Source: Acidimicrobiia bacterium
GTDB lineage: Bacteria; Actinomycetota; Acidimicrobiia; Acidimicrobiales; AC-14
Assembly (NCBI GenBank): GCA_019243595.1
Contig: JAFAUA010000351.1
Span: forward strand, 1 to 13,225
Direction of reading: 5' to 3'
DNA length: 13,225 nucleotides
Shown: positions 1 to 6,640 of the stretch, one piece after another
How the letters are laid out: each line of letters opens with the position of its first letter
Numbering within the stretch: position 1 is the stretch's first letter
Program-made: the position numbers and the translations under genes
Notes under the pieces: model-generated
What the model saw: only the letters and a program-made list of their open reading frames with translations
The model's database searches: none
Told to the model about the DNA's origin: nothing

Positions 1-171
1 CTCCTCGCAGCCGACCATCTCGGGCGCAGGCGCCCCGCGTCGGACGAGCAGCAGCCGCGGCGTCCCCTCGGACCGTAGGCGCTGGAGCAGAGCGGCTTCC
101 TCGGGCCAGCGCACGAGACGTACGGCTACTTCCGACGGCGGGGCCGGTTCGACAATGTCCTCGGTCGCCAC
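1..171 (-). CDS. Putative winged-helix (OmpR-like) regulator, N-terminal fragment
   Basis: This gene starts with GTG at 171-169, two bases after the glnD stop, and is open to the left edge, so only 57 residues are visible. They contain a short acidic/proline N-terminus, then a stretch reading VRLVRWPEEAALLQRLRSEG followed by a hydrophobic strand (PRLLLV). This looks like the degenerate receiver-like N-terminus of the winged-helix transcriptional regulators I recall in Acidimicrobiia. The DNA-binding half would lie outside the window, so the assignment rests on resemblance only. Seen: an uninterrupted frame, minimal spacing to glnD, and codon use like its neighbours. Inferred: co-transcription with amt-glnK-glnD, and therefore a possible role in nitrogen control. 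It could also be an unrelated small protein. Confidence 0.5.
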   Translation of the reverse strand, partial: MATEDIVEPAPPSEVAVRLVRWPEEAALLQRLRSEGTPRLLLVRRGAPAPEMVGCEE

Positions 172-173
172 AG

Positions 174-2501
174 TTACTCCGGGTTGGCGCCGGCGACGAT
201 GGCATCGCAGACGCGCGCGAGAGCGACGGGGTCCGTGAGCTTGGCGCCTTCTGACGCGGTGCGTACGTAGAAGGTGTCGACGACCTCATGACCGAGCGTC
301 TCGACCTTGGCCGACAGAATGTCGAGGCCGTGCTCGCCGAGTACATGGGCGACACGGTGCAGCACGCCCGGTCCGTCATCGGTCCGCACCTCGAGCACCG
401 TGGCCCGCGGCGTGGCGTCGTTGTCGACGACGACGTCGGTGCCGGCGACCGCCGCCCGCCGCGAGCTCCGCACCGAGCGCATTCTGTCGACGAGGCGAGC
501 GTGCAGGCGCGCCGGATCCTCCAGAGCGGCGCTCAGATCGTGCTCCAGGCGAACCCAGTCCGGGAAGGCCTCGCGCGCCATGTCGACGTAGAAGATGTCG
601 GCGGCCATCCCGTCCTCGCTCGTCGCCACCGCGCTGCGCACACCGATGCGGTGGAGCGTGAACGTGCCGGCGACAACGGCGAGTAGTCCCGGTTGGTCGG
701 GAGCGACGACGGTGATCGTGCCCCGGTCGGGCACGACCTGCAGCTTGCGACGAGCCATCAGACGGCGGAGCTCCGGCGTCGGCGACTCTCGGAACGGCTC
801 GGGGACCGCACCGCCGAGCCGATCGCGCGTGCGGAGCACGAGTTCGGCGACGAGCTCGGCCTTCCATTTCGACCACGCTGTGGGTCCCGTCGCCAGCGCG
901 TCCGCCTCCGTGAGGGCGGCGAGCAGCTCGAGGCGCTCGACGGTTTCGACACGCGCCGCCACGGTCCCGACCGTTGCCGGATCGTCGATGTCGCGCCTGG
1001 TCGCCGTCTCGGCCAGCAGCAGGTGGTCGCGCACAAGCAGCTCGAGCGTCTCGACATCAGACTCGTCGAACGCCATGCGCCGTGCGATGTCGACAATCAT
1101 CGCCATGCCGGCCGAGGTGTGATCGCCAGAGGCGGCGCCCTTGCCGATGTCGTGCAGCAGCGCGCCCATGAGGAGCAGGTCCGGCCGGTGCACGCTACGT
1201 ACGAGTGCGGCGGCGCCGCCGGCGGCCTCGAGCAGGTGCCGGTCGACCGTGTACGTGTGATAGGCGTCGCGCTGCGGGCGATTGCGTACGGCATCCCACT
1301 CCGGCAGGTAGTGGGTCAGCACGCCGATGGCGTCGAGCGTCTCCATGTGGCGCACCGCCACCGGGCCGCACCCCAACAGGCTCACCAGCGCGTGACGCGC
1401 GTCGTCGGACCAGCGGACCGACGTCGACGGCGCCGGCGGCTGCAGAGCGAGGCGCCGCAGCGTGTCGCGTGCGACCGGTACGCCGCCGCGCGCGGCCGCG
1501 GCACAGACGCGGAACGGCAGCGAGTCGTCCAGCGCCGGCGATGCACTCGCCTCGATCGCCATCTCGCCGTCACGCAGGACGATGTCGGGCTCGACGGCGA
1601 CGTCGCGTCCACCACGCCGACCTGGGCCTTCGAGGGACGACTCGATGCGATCCCAGGTGTCCTCGGCCGCCCACGCGATACGGCGCCCGGCGGAGGCGAC
1701 GGCGAGAGAGAGCGCGGCGCGCTCGGCCATCGTCAACCATTCGGCGACCTCGGCCTGGTCCTCGCGGCGCAGCACGTCGGCCTGACGGCCGGTGACACTG
1801 TGGAGCGCCACGCGCACATCGAGCAGCACGTCGTGGGCGGCGACGAACGCTTCGTCCTCGAGCGCGGGCGCCGCGATCGGCGTGGCCAGTGCGGCGGCGC
1901 CGAGGGCCTCAACGTCGCGCAGGCCGCCGCGGGACTGCTTCAGGTCCGGCTCCAGAAGGAACGCCACGTCGCCCGAAGCGTCCCAGCGCTCCATCACCGC
2001 CTCCCGCAACCGCGCCAGCGATGTCCGCGGGCGGTTCGTCCAGTCCCGCCGTACGCCTTCGAGGGCGCGTGCGGCGAGCGATGTGTCACCGGCGACGGGC
2101 CGGGCCGTGAGCAGCCCGAGGGCGACCTTGAGGTCCTTGCCGGCCATGACCACGAGCTCTCGCGGCGTTCGCACGCTGTGGTCGAGGTGCAGGCCGGCGT
2201 CCCACACCGGATACCAGAGCGCTTCGGCGACACCGCTGACCGACTTCCCTCGCTCGTGCAGGAGCACGAGGTCGAGGTCGCTGGCCGGGCACAGCTCCCG
2301 ACGGCCGTAGCCGCCGACAGCCAGGAGCACGACGCCGTCCTCCTCGCCGTCGAGGACCTGAGCGAACAGCAGGCGGAGCCACTCGTCCACCACCTCGGTG
2401 TAGGCCTCCGTGAAGGCCCGGCCACCGAGGCCGGCGGCGAGCAACCCCGCCCGCAGTTCGCGGAGGTCGACGGCGCTCACGCTGACCTCCGATGTCCTCA
2501 T
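174..2501 (-). CDS. glnD: GlnD, [protein-PII] nucleotidyltransferase / nucleotidyl-removing enzyme
   Basis: This bifunctional cytoplasmic enzyme modifies the T-loop tyrosine of PII when nitrogen is scarce and reverses this when glutamine is high. In characterised actinobacteria the modification is adenylylation rather than uridylylation. Domains in order over 775 residues: a nucleotidyltransferase with the G-G-x-G-R-x-E-L-x-P-x-S-D-x-D signature at about residues 63-77; the GlnD-specific stretch with K188 and GGLRD near 192-196; an HD hydrolase with LLHDIGKG at 448-455 and a second histidine at 461; then two ACT domains (about 595-665 and 701-770) that sense glutamine. The length is shorter than the E. 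coli enzyme (about 890) and normal for actinobacteria. The ATG lies 2 bases after the glnK stop, with no strong ribosome site of its own, which suggests translational coupling. All key catalytic motifs are intact. Confidence 0.97.
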   Translation of the reverse strand: MRTSEVSVSAVDLRELRAGLLAAGLGGRAFTEAYTEVVDEWLRLLFAQVLDGEEDGVVLLAVGGYGRRELCPASDLDLVLLHERGKSVSGVAEALWYPVWDAGLHLDHSVRTPRELVVMAGKDLKVALGLLTARPVAGDTSLAARALEGVRRDWTNRPRTSLARLREAVMERWDASGDVAFLLEPDLKQSRGGLRDVEALGAAALATPIAAPALEDEAFVAAHDVLLDVRVALHSVTGRQADVLRREDQAEVAEWLTMAERAALSLAVASAGRRIAWAAEDTWDRIESSLEGPGRRGGRDVAVEPDIVLRDGEMAIEASASPALDDSLPFRVCAAAARGGVPVARDTLRRLALQPPAPSTSVRWSDDARHALVSLLGCGPVAVRHMETLDAIGVLTHYLPEWDAVRNRPQRDAYHTYTVDRHLLEAAGGAAALVRSVHRPDLLLMGALLHDIGKGAASGDHTSAGMAMIVDIARRMAFDESDVETLELLVRDHLLLAETATRRDIDDPATVGTVAARVETVERLELLAALTEADALATGPTAWSKWKAELVAELVLRTRDRLGGAVPEPFRESPTPELRRLMARRKLQVVPDRGTITVVAPDQPGLLAVVAGTFTLHRIGVRSAVATSEDGMAADIFYVDMAREAFPDWVRLEHDLSAALEDPARLHARLVDRMRSVRSSRRAAVAGTDVVVDNDATPRATVLEVRTDDGPGVLHRVAHVLGEHGLDILSAKVETLGHEVVDTFYVRTASEGAKLTDPVALARVCDAIVAGANPE

Positions 2502-2503
2502 GG

Positions 2504-2845
2504 CTACAGGGCTTCGGTCCCGACCTCTCCGGTGCGCACGCGCATGGCCCGGCCGACCTCGGTAGCCCAGATCTTGCCGTCCCCGATCTTCCCGGTGCGG
2601 CCGGTGGTGGCGATGATGTCGATCACCTTGTCGACGTCGGGCGTCTCGACGAGGATCTCGATCTTCACCTTGGGAACGAAGCTGACCTGGTATTCGCCGC
2701 CCCGGAAGGTCTCGCTCTTGCCTCCCTGACGGCCGTAGCCCTGCACCTCCGAGACCGTCATGCCGACGATCCCGGCGCCGCGGAGAGCGTCTTTGATCTC
2801 CTCGAGCTTGAACGGCTTCACAACCGCTGTGACGAGATGAATCAC
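2504..2845 (-). CDS. glnK: PII nitrogen regulatory protein GlnK
   Basis: A trimeric PII signalling protein of 113 residues, the usual family length. It binds ATP/ADP and 2-oxoglutarate and docks on the Amt channel to close it. It begins with the typical VVKPFKLEEIKDAL helix, has the T-loop with FRGGEY ending in Tyr52 (equivalent to the modified Tyr51 of E. coli PII), and carries the PII signature TGKIGDGKIW at about residues 85-94. The T-loop tyrosine is present, so modification by the adjacent GlnD is expected. The start is GTG at 2845-2843, chosen because a perfect AAGGAG lies 5 bases upstream. Its position directly after amt marks it as the GlnK type rather than a glutamine-synthetase-linked GlnB, although sequence alone does not separate the two. 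Confidence 0.97.
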   Translation of the reverse strand: MIHLVTAVVKPFKLEEIKDALRGAGIVGMTVSEVQGYGRQGGKSETFRGGEYQVSFVPKVKIEILVETPDVDKVIDIIATTGRTGKIGDGKIWATEVGRAMRVRTGEVGTEAL

Positions 2846-2850
2846 GCTTT

Positions 2851-2856
2851 CTCCTT
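2851..2856 (-). promoter_or_regulatory. Ribosome binding site of glnK
   Basis: AAGGAG on the minus strand, 5 bases before the GTG start codon. It is the strongest Shine-Dalgarno sequence in the nitrogen operon and it fixes the glnK start. It suggests high, independent translation of PII inside the polycistronic message. Confidence 0.8.
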
Positions 2857-2861
2857 GCGTC

Positions 2862-4460
2862 CTAGACGGGTTCTCGGTCGGCCGGAACTGGTGCGCTTGT
2901 CGCTCTGTCGACGGTGCTCAGGTCTCGTCCCGAGCCGAGCAGTGTCGTGTAGCTGACACCTTGGCCGAACTCCATGTGGTAGGCGGGCGTGCCGTGCTCG
3001 TAGATGTCCATACCCTCGAGCTCGCCCTCCTTGTCGAGGCGCAGGTTCCACGAGCCCCTGATGGCCTTGATGGCGTACATGATGATCAAGGTCGCGCCGA
3101 GCACAACCACCACGCATGTGGCACTCCCGATGGCCTGCGCTTTGAGCTGCGCCGTTCCACCGCCATAGAGCAGACCCTTGACGATGGTCGACTTGTCCAC
3201 GCCGTCGGCCGTCGGGACGCCGTACCTGCCCACGGCGAACAGCCCCAGGCTCAACGTGCCCCAGATCCCTGCAAGCCCGTGGACGGGCCACGCCCCGATC
3301 GGGTCGTCGATCCGCCAGTGCTCGAGCAAGTCGATGCCCAGGGGCACAACGATGCCGGCCACCGCGCCGATGGCTATGGCTCCTGCTGGTGAGACCCAGT
3401 AGCAGGGACACGTGATGGCGACCAGACCTCCCAGGAAGCCGTTCACCGAGATGCCGAGGTCCCATTTCTTCGTGCGTGGGTAGACGAAGAGCACCGCTGC
3501 CATCCCGGCGGCGCACGCCGCCAATGTGGTGTTGGCGCTCACTCGGCCGATGCCCTGCCAGTCCATGGCCGACAGGGTCGAACCCGGGTTGAACCCGTAC
3601 CAGCCGAACCACAGGATCACACCGCCGATGGCGCCGATGGTCAGGTCGTGCGGAGGCAGCGGACCGCCGCCGTCGCGCTTGAACACCCGGCCGATGCGCG
3701 GGCCGAGGACGATGGCACCGCCCAGGGCGATGAAGCCGCCGACGGTGTGCACGACGGTCGAGCCTGCGAAGTCCCGGAAGAAGGCCCCGCCGGTACCGAG
3801 GTGCTTGAAGAGGAAGCCGCTGCCGTTCTGCAACCAGCCGCCCGGACCCCAGGCCCAGTGGCCGAAGATCGGGTAGATGAAGCCCGACACCAGGGTGCTG
3901 TAGATGATGTCGCCCTTGAACGACGTCCGGCCGACCATTGCGCCCGACGTGACTGTCGACGCAGTGTCGGCGAAGGCGAACTGGAAGAGAAAGAACGCCA
4001 GGAACGCCACCTTGGTCGACCCGTAGGCGGCGGTCATGCCGTGCAGGAAGAAGTACTGGTGGCCAATCAGCCCGTTGCCGGCGCCGAACTGGAAGGCGAA
4101 GCCGATGGCCCAGTAGAGAATCCCGCACAGGCACGTGTCGAACACGCACTCCAACAGCACGTTCACGGTTTCCCTCGAGCGGGCGAAGCCCGCCTCGAGG
4201 CCCATGAAGCCCGCCTGCATGAAGAACACGAGGAACGCGGTCACCAGCACCCAGATCGTGTTCACCGGGCTCACGAAGTCGTTCGCCTTGTGCACGATCG
4301 GCGCCGCGCCCTGCGCCCACGCTGCGCTCTCGAACAGCCAGGCGAACGCCTTCATGGCGCCCAGGACGCCGACGATGCCCAGCATCTTGCCCCCGAGAAT
4401 GACCGCGATCAGCTTCCGCGTGTCCTTCTCTTCCCTTAACCGCCGTAGTTTCTGTCGCAT
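2862..4460 (-). CDS. amtB: Ammonium transporter Amt
   Basis: An integral membrane ammonium channel of the Amt/MEP/Rh family, 532 residues. The N-terminus is basic (MRQKLRRLREEKDTRK), followed by a hydrophobic segment ending AAWAQ, which fits a cleavable signal peptide with cleavage near A49/Q50. The family hallmarks are present: the FAFADTAST segment (161-169) with a gate phenylalanine; DFAGSTVVH with Asp230 and His238 spaced exactly as Asp160/His168 in E. coli AmtB; and HGLAGIWGTL with His394 as the second pore histidine. After the last membrane helix (about 445-466) is a cytoplasmic tail of about 65 residues, the part that contacts PII. glnK starts 16 bases downstream, giving the conserved amt-glnK-glnD order. 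The ATG has no ribosome site but lies 7 bases after a TANNNT hexamer, consistent with a leaderless transcript. Confidence 0.97.
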   Translation of the reverse strand: MRQKLRRLREEKDTRKLIAVILGGKMLGIVGVLGAMKAFAWLFESAAWAQGAAPIVHKANDFVSPVNTIWVLVTAFLVFFMQAGFMGLEAGFARSRETVNVLLECVFDTCLCGILYWAIGFAFQFGAGNGLIGHQYFFLHGMTAAYGSTKVAFLAFFLFQFAFADTASTVTSGAMVGRTSFKGDIIYSTLVSGFIYPIFGHWAWGPGGWLQNGSGFLFKHLGTGGAFFRDFAGSTVVHTVGGFIALGGAIVLGPRIGRVFKRDGGGPLPPHDLTIGAIGGVILWFGWYGFNPGSTLSAMDWQGIGRVSANTTLAACAAGMAAVLFVYPRTKKWDLGISVNGFLGGLVAITCPCYWVSPAGAIAIGAVAGIVVPLGIDLLEHWRIDDPIGAWPVHGLAGIWGTLSLGLFAVGRYGVPTADGVDKSTIVKGLLYGGGTAQLKAQAIGSATCVVVVLGATLIIMYAIKAIRGSWNLRLDKEGELEGMDIYEHGTPAYHMEFGQGVSYTTLLGSGRDLSTVDRATSAPVPADREPV

Positions 4461-4467
4461 GTCGGCG

Positions 4468-4473
4468 ACCGTA
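4468..4473 (-). promoter_or_regulatory. Candidate -10 element of a leaderless amt promoter
   Basis: The minus-strand hexamer TACGGT fits TANNNT and ends 7 bases before the amt ATG. The transcript would then start at or next to the A of the start codon. No Shine-Dalgarno precedes this ATG, which agrees with a leaderless message. There is no good -35 hexamer; the activator-like repeats at 4484-4510 occupy that place. This is pattern-based; no start site has been mapped. Confidence 0.45.
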
Positions 4474-4481
4474 GGGAAGCC

Positions 4482-5729
4482 ATGTTTCCGAAGCGTTTCC
4501 TGGTAGTTACGATCGACGCGCCGGCTGTTACGAGATCGTTGCGGCGCCTCGGCGCTGTGCTCGCGGCCCTCGCTGTGCTGGCCACGGCCTGCAGCTCGGG
4601 CGGCGGCACCGCCGGTCCGAAAACGAAGACGTCGGTGCCTCCGGCCCTGGGCAGACCGAACCCGCTGGGCGCCAAATGGGACTGGACCAGGCTCGACGCC
4701 TTCAAGCCGTACCTGGCGTCGCTCTCGGGTGGGGCGACCTTCTACGACGTGGCGTGGTGCGACGTGGAGCCCACCGAGGGCAAGCGCAACTGGTCGTCGG
4801 TCGATTCGGTCGCCAACAACGCGCGCGCCATGGGGTTCGAGCTCTACCTCAAGATCCGGACAGGCGCCTGCTGGGCAACCGTCGATTCAAACGGTGACAC
4901 GGGTCGCCGGCGTCGAGCCCGCAAGGACGTGTCGTCGATGCCCGTCGATATGGCGAAGTACGAGGCGTTCCTCGTCGACACGGTGCGGCACTTCTCACCT
5001 CTCGGCGTGCACGAGTACGCCATCGAGAACGAGGTCAACGCGCCGCTCCACTGGGCGGGCACGAGCGCCGAGTACGTCACCCTCGTGACGGCCGCCGGCC
5101 GCGCCATCCATGGCGCCGACGCGCAGGCGCGCGTCGTCGACGGCGGTCTCGGGAGCACGGTGTACGGCGACGCCATCGCCCGGCACCTGCTCGACCAGGG
5201 GAAGGACGCCGAGGCGGTCAGTGCCTATCAGCGTTACTACGCCCGTCGCTTTCCAGTCCGGGCCCAGCAGCTTCCCGAAGTGAGCGACCCGAGCGAGCTG
5301 CGCAACGTGCTCAGCAGCGGCCAGGCGGTCCGCAACCTCGAGTACTTCGACGTAACCGTGCGCCTGGCCCAGGACAAGGTCGTGGACGACTTCCAGCTCC
5401 ATTTCTACGAGCGGTACGACAACGTCTCCGCGCTGACCGACATGCTGCGCGCGTCACTGCCCAGCGCGCTGCCGGTCCAGGCGTGGGAGGTCGGCGAGTT
5501 CTGGCCCGACGCGCCGAGCGACGAGGGCACCCACGCCGATGAGCTGCAACGGGCGGTCAGCGGGCTGCTCGGCGGCGGCGTCCAGCGGGTGATCTGGCTG
5601 CCTCTCGCTTACAACCCGAGTGGTCGCAACGCCAACGAGCTGCGCTTCGGCCTCGTCGATCCCGACGGGCACGTGCGCCAGAGCGGGACGGTGTTCGCCC
5701 AGATCGCGGCCGCCCACGCGCGAGCCTGA
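4482..5729 (+). CDS. Lipoprotein with GH-A-type glycoside hydrolase barrel
   Basis: A secreted, lipid-anchored protein of up to 415 residues. The segment LRRLGAVLAALAVLATAC is a lipoprotein signal peptide with Cys37 as the lipidated residue, followed by a Ser/Gly/Thr linker. The body looks like a clan GH-A TIM barrel: YDVAWCDVEPTEGKRNWSSVD (about 88-108) resembles the usual strand-loop with 'W-x-x-I/V-E-P-x-x-G'; YAIENEV carries Asn183-Glu184, the typical acid/base position; and WEVGEFW carries Glu339, a plausible nucleophile. The exact GH family and substrate cannot be told. The ATG at 4482 has a weak AGGGAAG ahead of it but lies inside the amt control region and gives an unusually long n-region; TTG at 4539 would give a textbook 18-residue signal peptide. 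The gene abuts a sulfotransferase gene (8 bases), which suggests it acts on the locus polysaccharide. Confidence 0.82.
   Translation: MFPKRFLVVTIDAPAVTRSLRRLGAVLAALAVLATACSSGGGTAGPKTKTSVPPALGRPNPLGAKWDWTRLDAFKPYLASLSGGATFYDVAWCDVEPTEGKRNWSSVDSVANNARAMGFELYLKIRTGACWATVDSNGDTGRRRRARKDVSSMPVDMAKYEAFLVDTVRHFSPLGVHEYAIENEVNAPLHWAGTSAEYVTLVTAAGRAIHGADAQARVVDGGLGSTVYGDAIARHLLDQGKDAEAVSAYQRYYARRFPVRAQQLPEVSDPSELRNVLSSGQAVRNLEYFDVTVRLAQDKVVDDFQLHFYERYDNVSALTDMLRASLPSALPVQAWEVGEFWPDAPSDEGTHADELQRAVSGLLGGGVQRVIWLPLAYNPSGRNANELRFGLVDPDGHVRQSGTVFAQIAAAHARA
4484..4510 (-). promoter_or_regulatory. GlnR-like operator upstream of amt
   Basis: Read toward amt, the minus strand carries GTAAC (4510-4506), six bases, GAAAC (4499-4495), six bases, GAAAC (4488-4484). 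The actinobacterial GlnR box is GTnAC-n6-GAAAC repeated with an 11-bp period, so the first two half-sites match exactly and the third keeps spacing and four of five bases. The fourth half-site (4477-4473, TCCCT) does not match. The site sits about 24-50 bases before the amt start codon, just upstream of the presumed -10, where an activator would act. Another GTAAC lies at 4531-4527 but is one base off the 22-bp phase. Confidence 0.55.
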
Positions 5730-5737
5730 TCGACCGA

Positions 5738-6637
5738 ATGGGCGAGTTCAGCGAAAAGGCGGCGCGGCACCTGCGCTGGGCGCGCCAGGACGGACTGGCC
5801 TCGCTCGTCGAGGAGGACGACCTCCGACCGATCGCCAGGACAAGCAGAGCCTGGCGCAAGTGGCGGTGGCGGCGGACGCACGGTGTCGAAGCCGGCACAG
5901 CGATGCCGGTGTGGCTCGTCGGCGTGCAGCGCTCGGGAACGAACATGGTCGTGCGCGGGCTCGAGGACAGCCCCCAAGTCGAGGTCCACAACGAGAACGA
6001 CGGCAACGCGTTCAATCGCTTCCGCCTTCGATCCGACGCCGTAGTGCGCGAGATCGTCGTCAAGAGCCGCCACCGCTACGTGCTGTTCAAGCCGCTATGC
6101 GACTCGCACCGCGTCGACGAGCTGCTCGCCCTCGACACACCCACCGCTGGGCGCGCAATCTGGGCCTACCGCAGCGTCGACGGCCGGGTGCGCTCAGCGC
6201 TCGCCAAGTTCGGCGACACCAACCTGCGCGTGCTCACCGAGATCGCGGCCGGCCGGGGCGACGACCTGTGGCAGGCCCAGCGCCTGTCCGGCGACAGCCT
6301 GGAGGTACTGCGCAGCTTCGACTGGACCTCTATGGATCCGGCGTCGGCGGCCGCCCTGTTCTGGTACGTGCGCAACCAGCTCTTCTTCGACCTGGGTCTC
6401 GACCGCCGCGCCGACGTGCTGCTGTCGAGCTACGACGCCCTGGTGGCCGACCCCGACGCGGGAACGAAGGCGCTGGCGTCGTTTCTCGATCTGGCGTGGC
6501 AGCCGGGCCTGGCCGCCCACATCGAACGTCGTCCCCCCAGGGACGCGGCGCCGCTCGAGCTCGATGCTCGAGTCCGCCGACTCTGCGAGGACCTCGGGGC
6601 CCGCCTCGACGCCACGGCCGGCGTGCAGGCGCCCTGA
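5738..6637 (+). CDS. Sulfotransferase family protein (first of three)
   Basis: A 299-residue cytoplasmic protein expected to transfer sulfate from PAPS to an acceptor. The 5'-phosphosulfate-binding loop is WLVGVQRSGTNM at about residues 59-70. A 3'-phosphate-binding region is recognisable near AYRSVDGRVRSAL with Arg145 and Ser153, and the C-terminal SYDALVADPD...FLDL segment (230-252) is the usual sulfotransferase end. The N-terminal 50 residues are very basic and Arg/Trp-rich and might bind membrane or acidic polymer. An HNENDGNAFNRF block (84-95) follows the loop and appears characteristic of its subfamily. The start follows the upstream stop by 8 bases, so it is probably co-transcribed with the lipoprotein gene. 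It converges with the Wzz-like gene on the other strand, with only 3 bases between the stops. The acceptor sugar is unknown. Confidence 0.85.
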   Translation: MGEFSEKAARHLRWARQDGLASLVEEDDLRPIARTSRAWRKWRWRRTHGVEAGTAMPVWLVGVQRSGTNMVVRGLEDSPQVEVHNENDGNAFNRFRLRSDAVVREIVVKSRHRYVLFKPLCDSHRVDELLALDTPTAGRAIWAYRSVDGRVRSALAKFGDTNLRVLTEIAAGRGDDLWQAQRLSGDSLEVLRSFDWTSMDPASAAALFWYVRNQLFFDLGLDRRADVLLSSYDALVADPDAGTKALASFLDLAWQPGLAAHIERRPPRDAAPLELDARVRRLCEDLGARLDATAGVQAP

Positions 6638-6640
6638 GCG

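Noticed and set aside
693..2729. Long plus-strand open frame (about 680 codons) opposite glnD and glnK
   Set aside because: It is a GC-driven antisense shadow: its composition is Arg/Gly/His-rich, it has no recognisable motif, and the opposite strand encodes intact GlnD and GlnK.
2842..4320. Long open frame antiparallel-phase to amt on the same strand (about 490 codons)
   Set aside because: It lies in another frame of amt, is Arg/Gly/His-rich with no domain, and the overlapping frame is an unmistakable ammonium transporter.
4527..4531. A further GTTAC as an extra GlnR half-site
   Set aside because: It is 21 bases from the GTTAC at 4506 instead of the required 22, and the pentamer between them does not match, so it is not counted as part of the operator.
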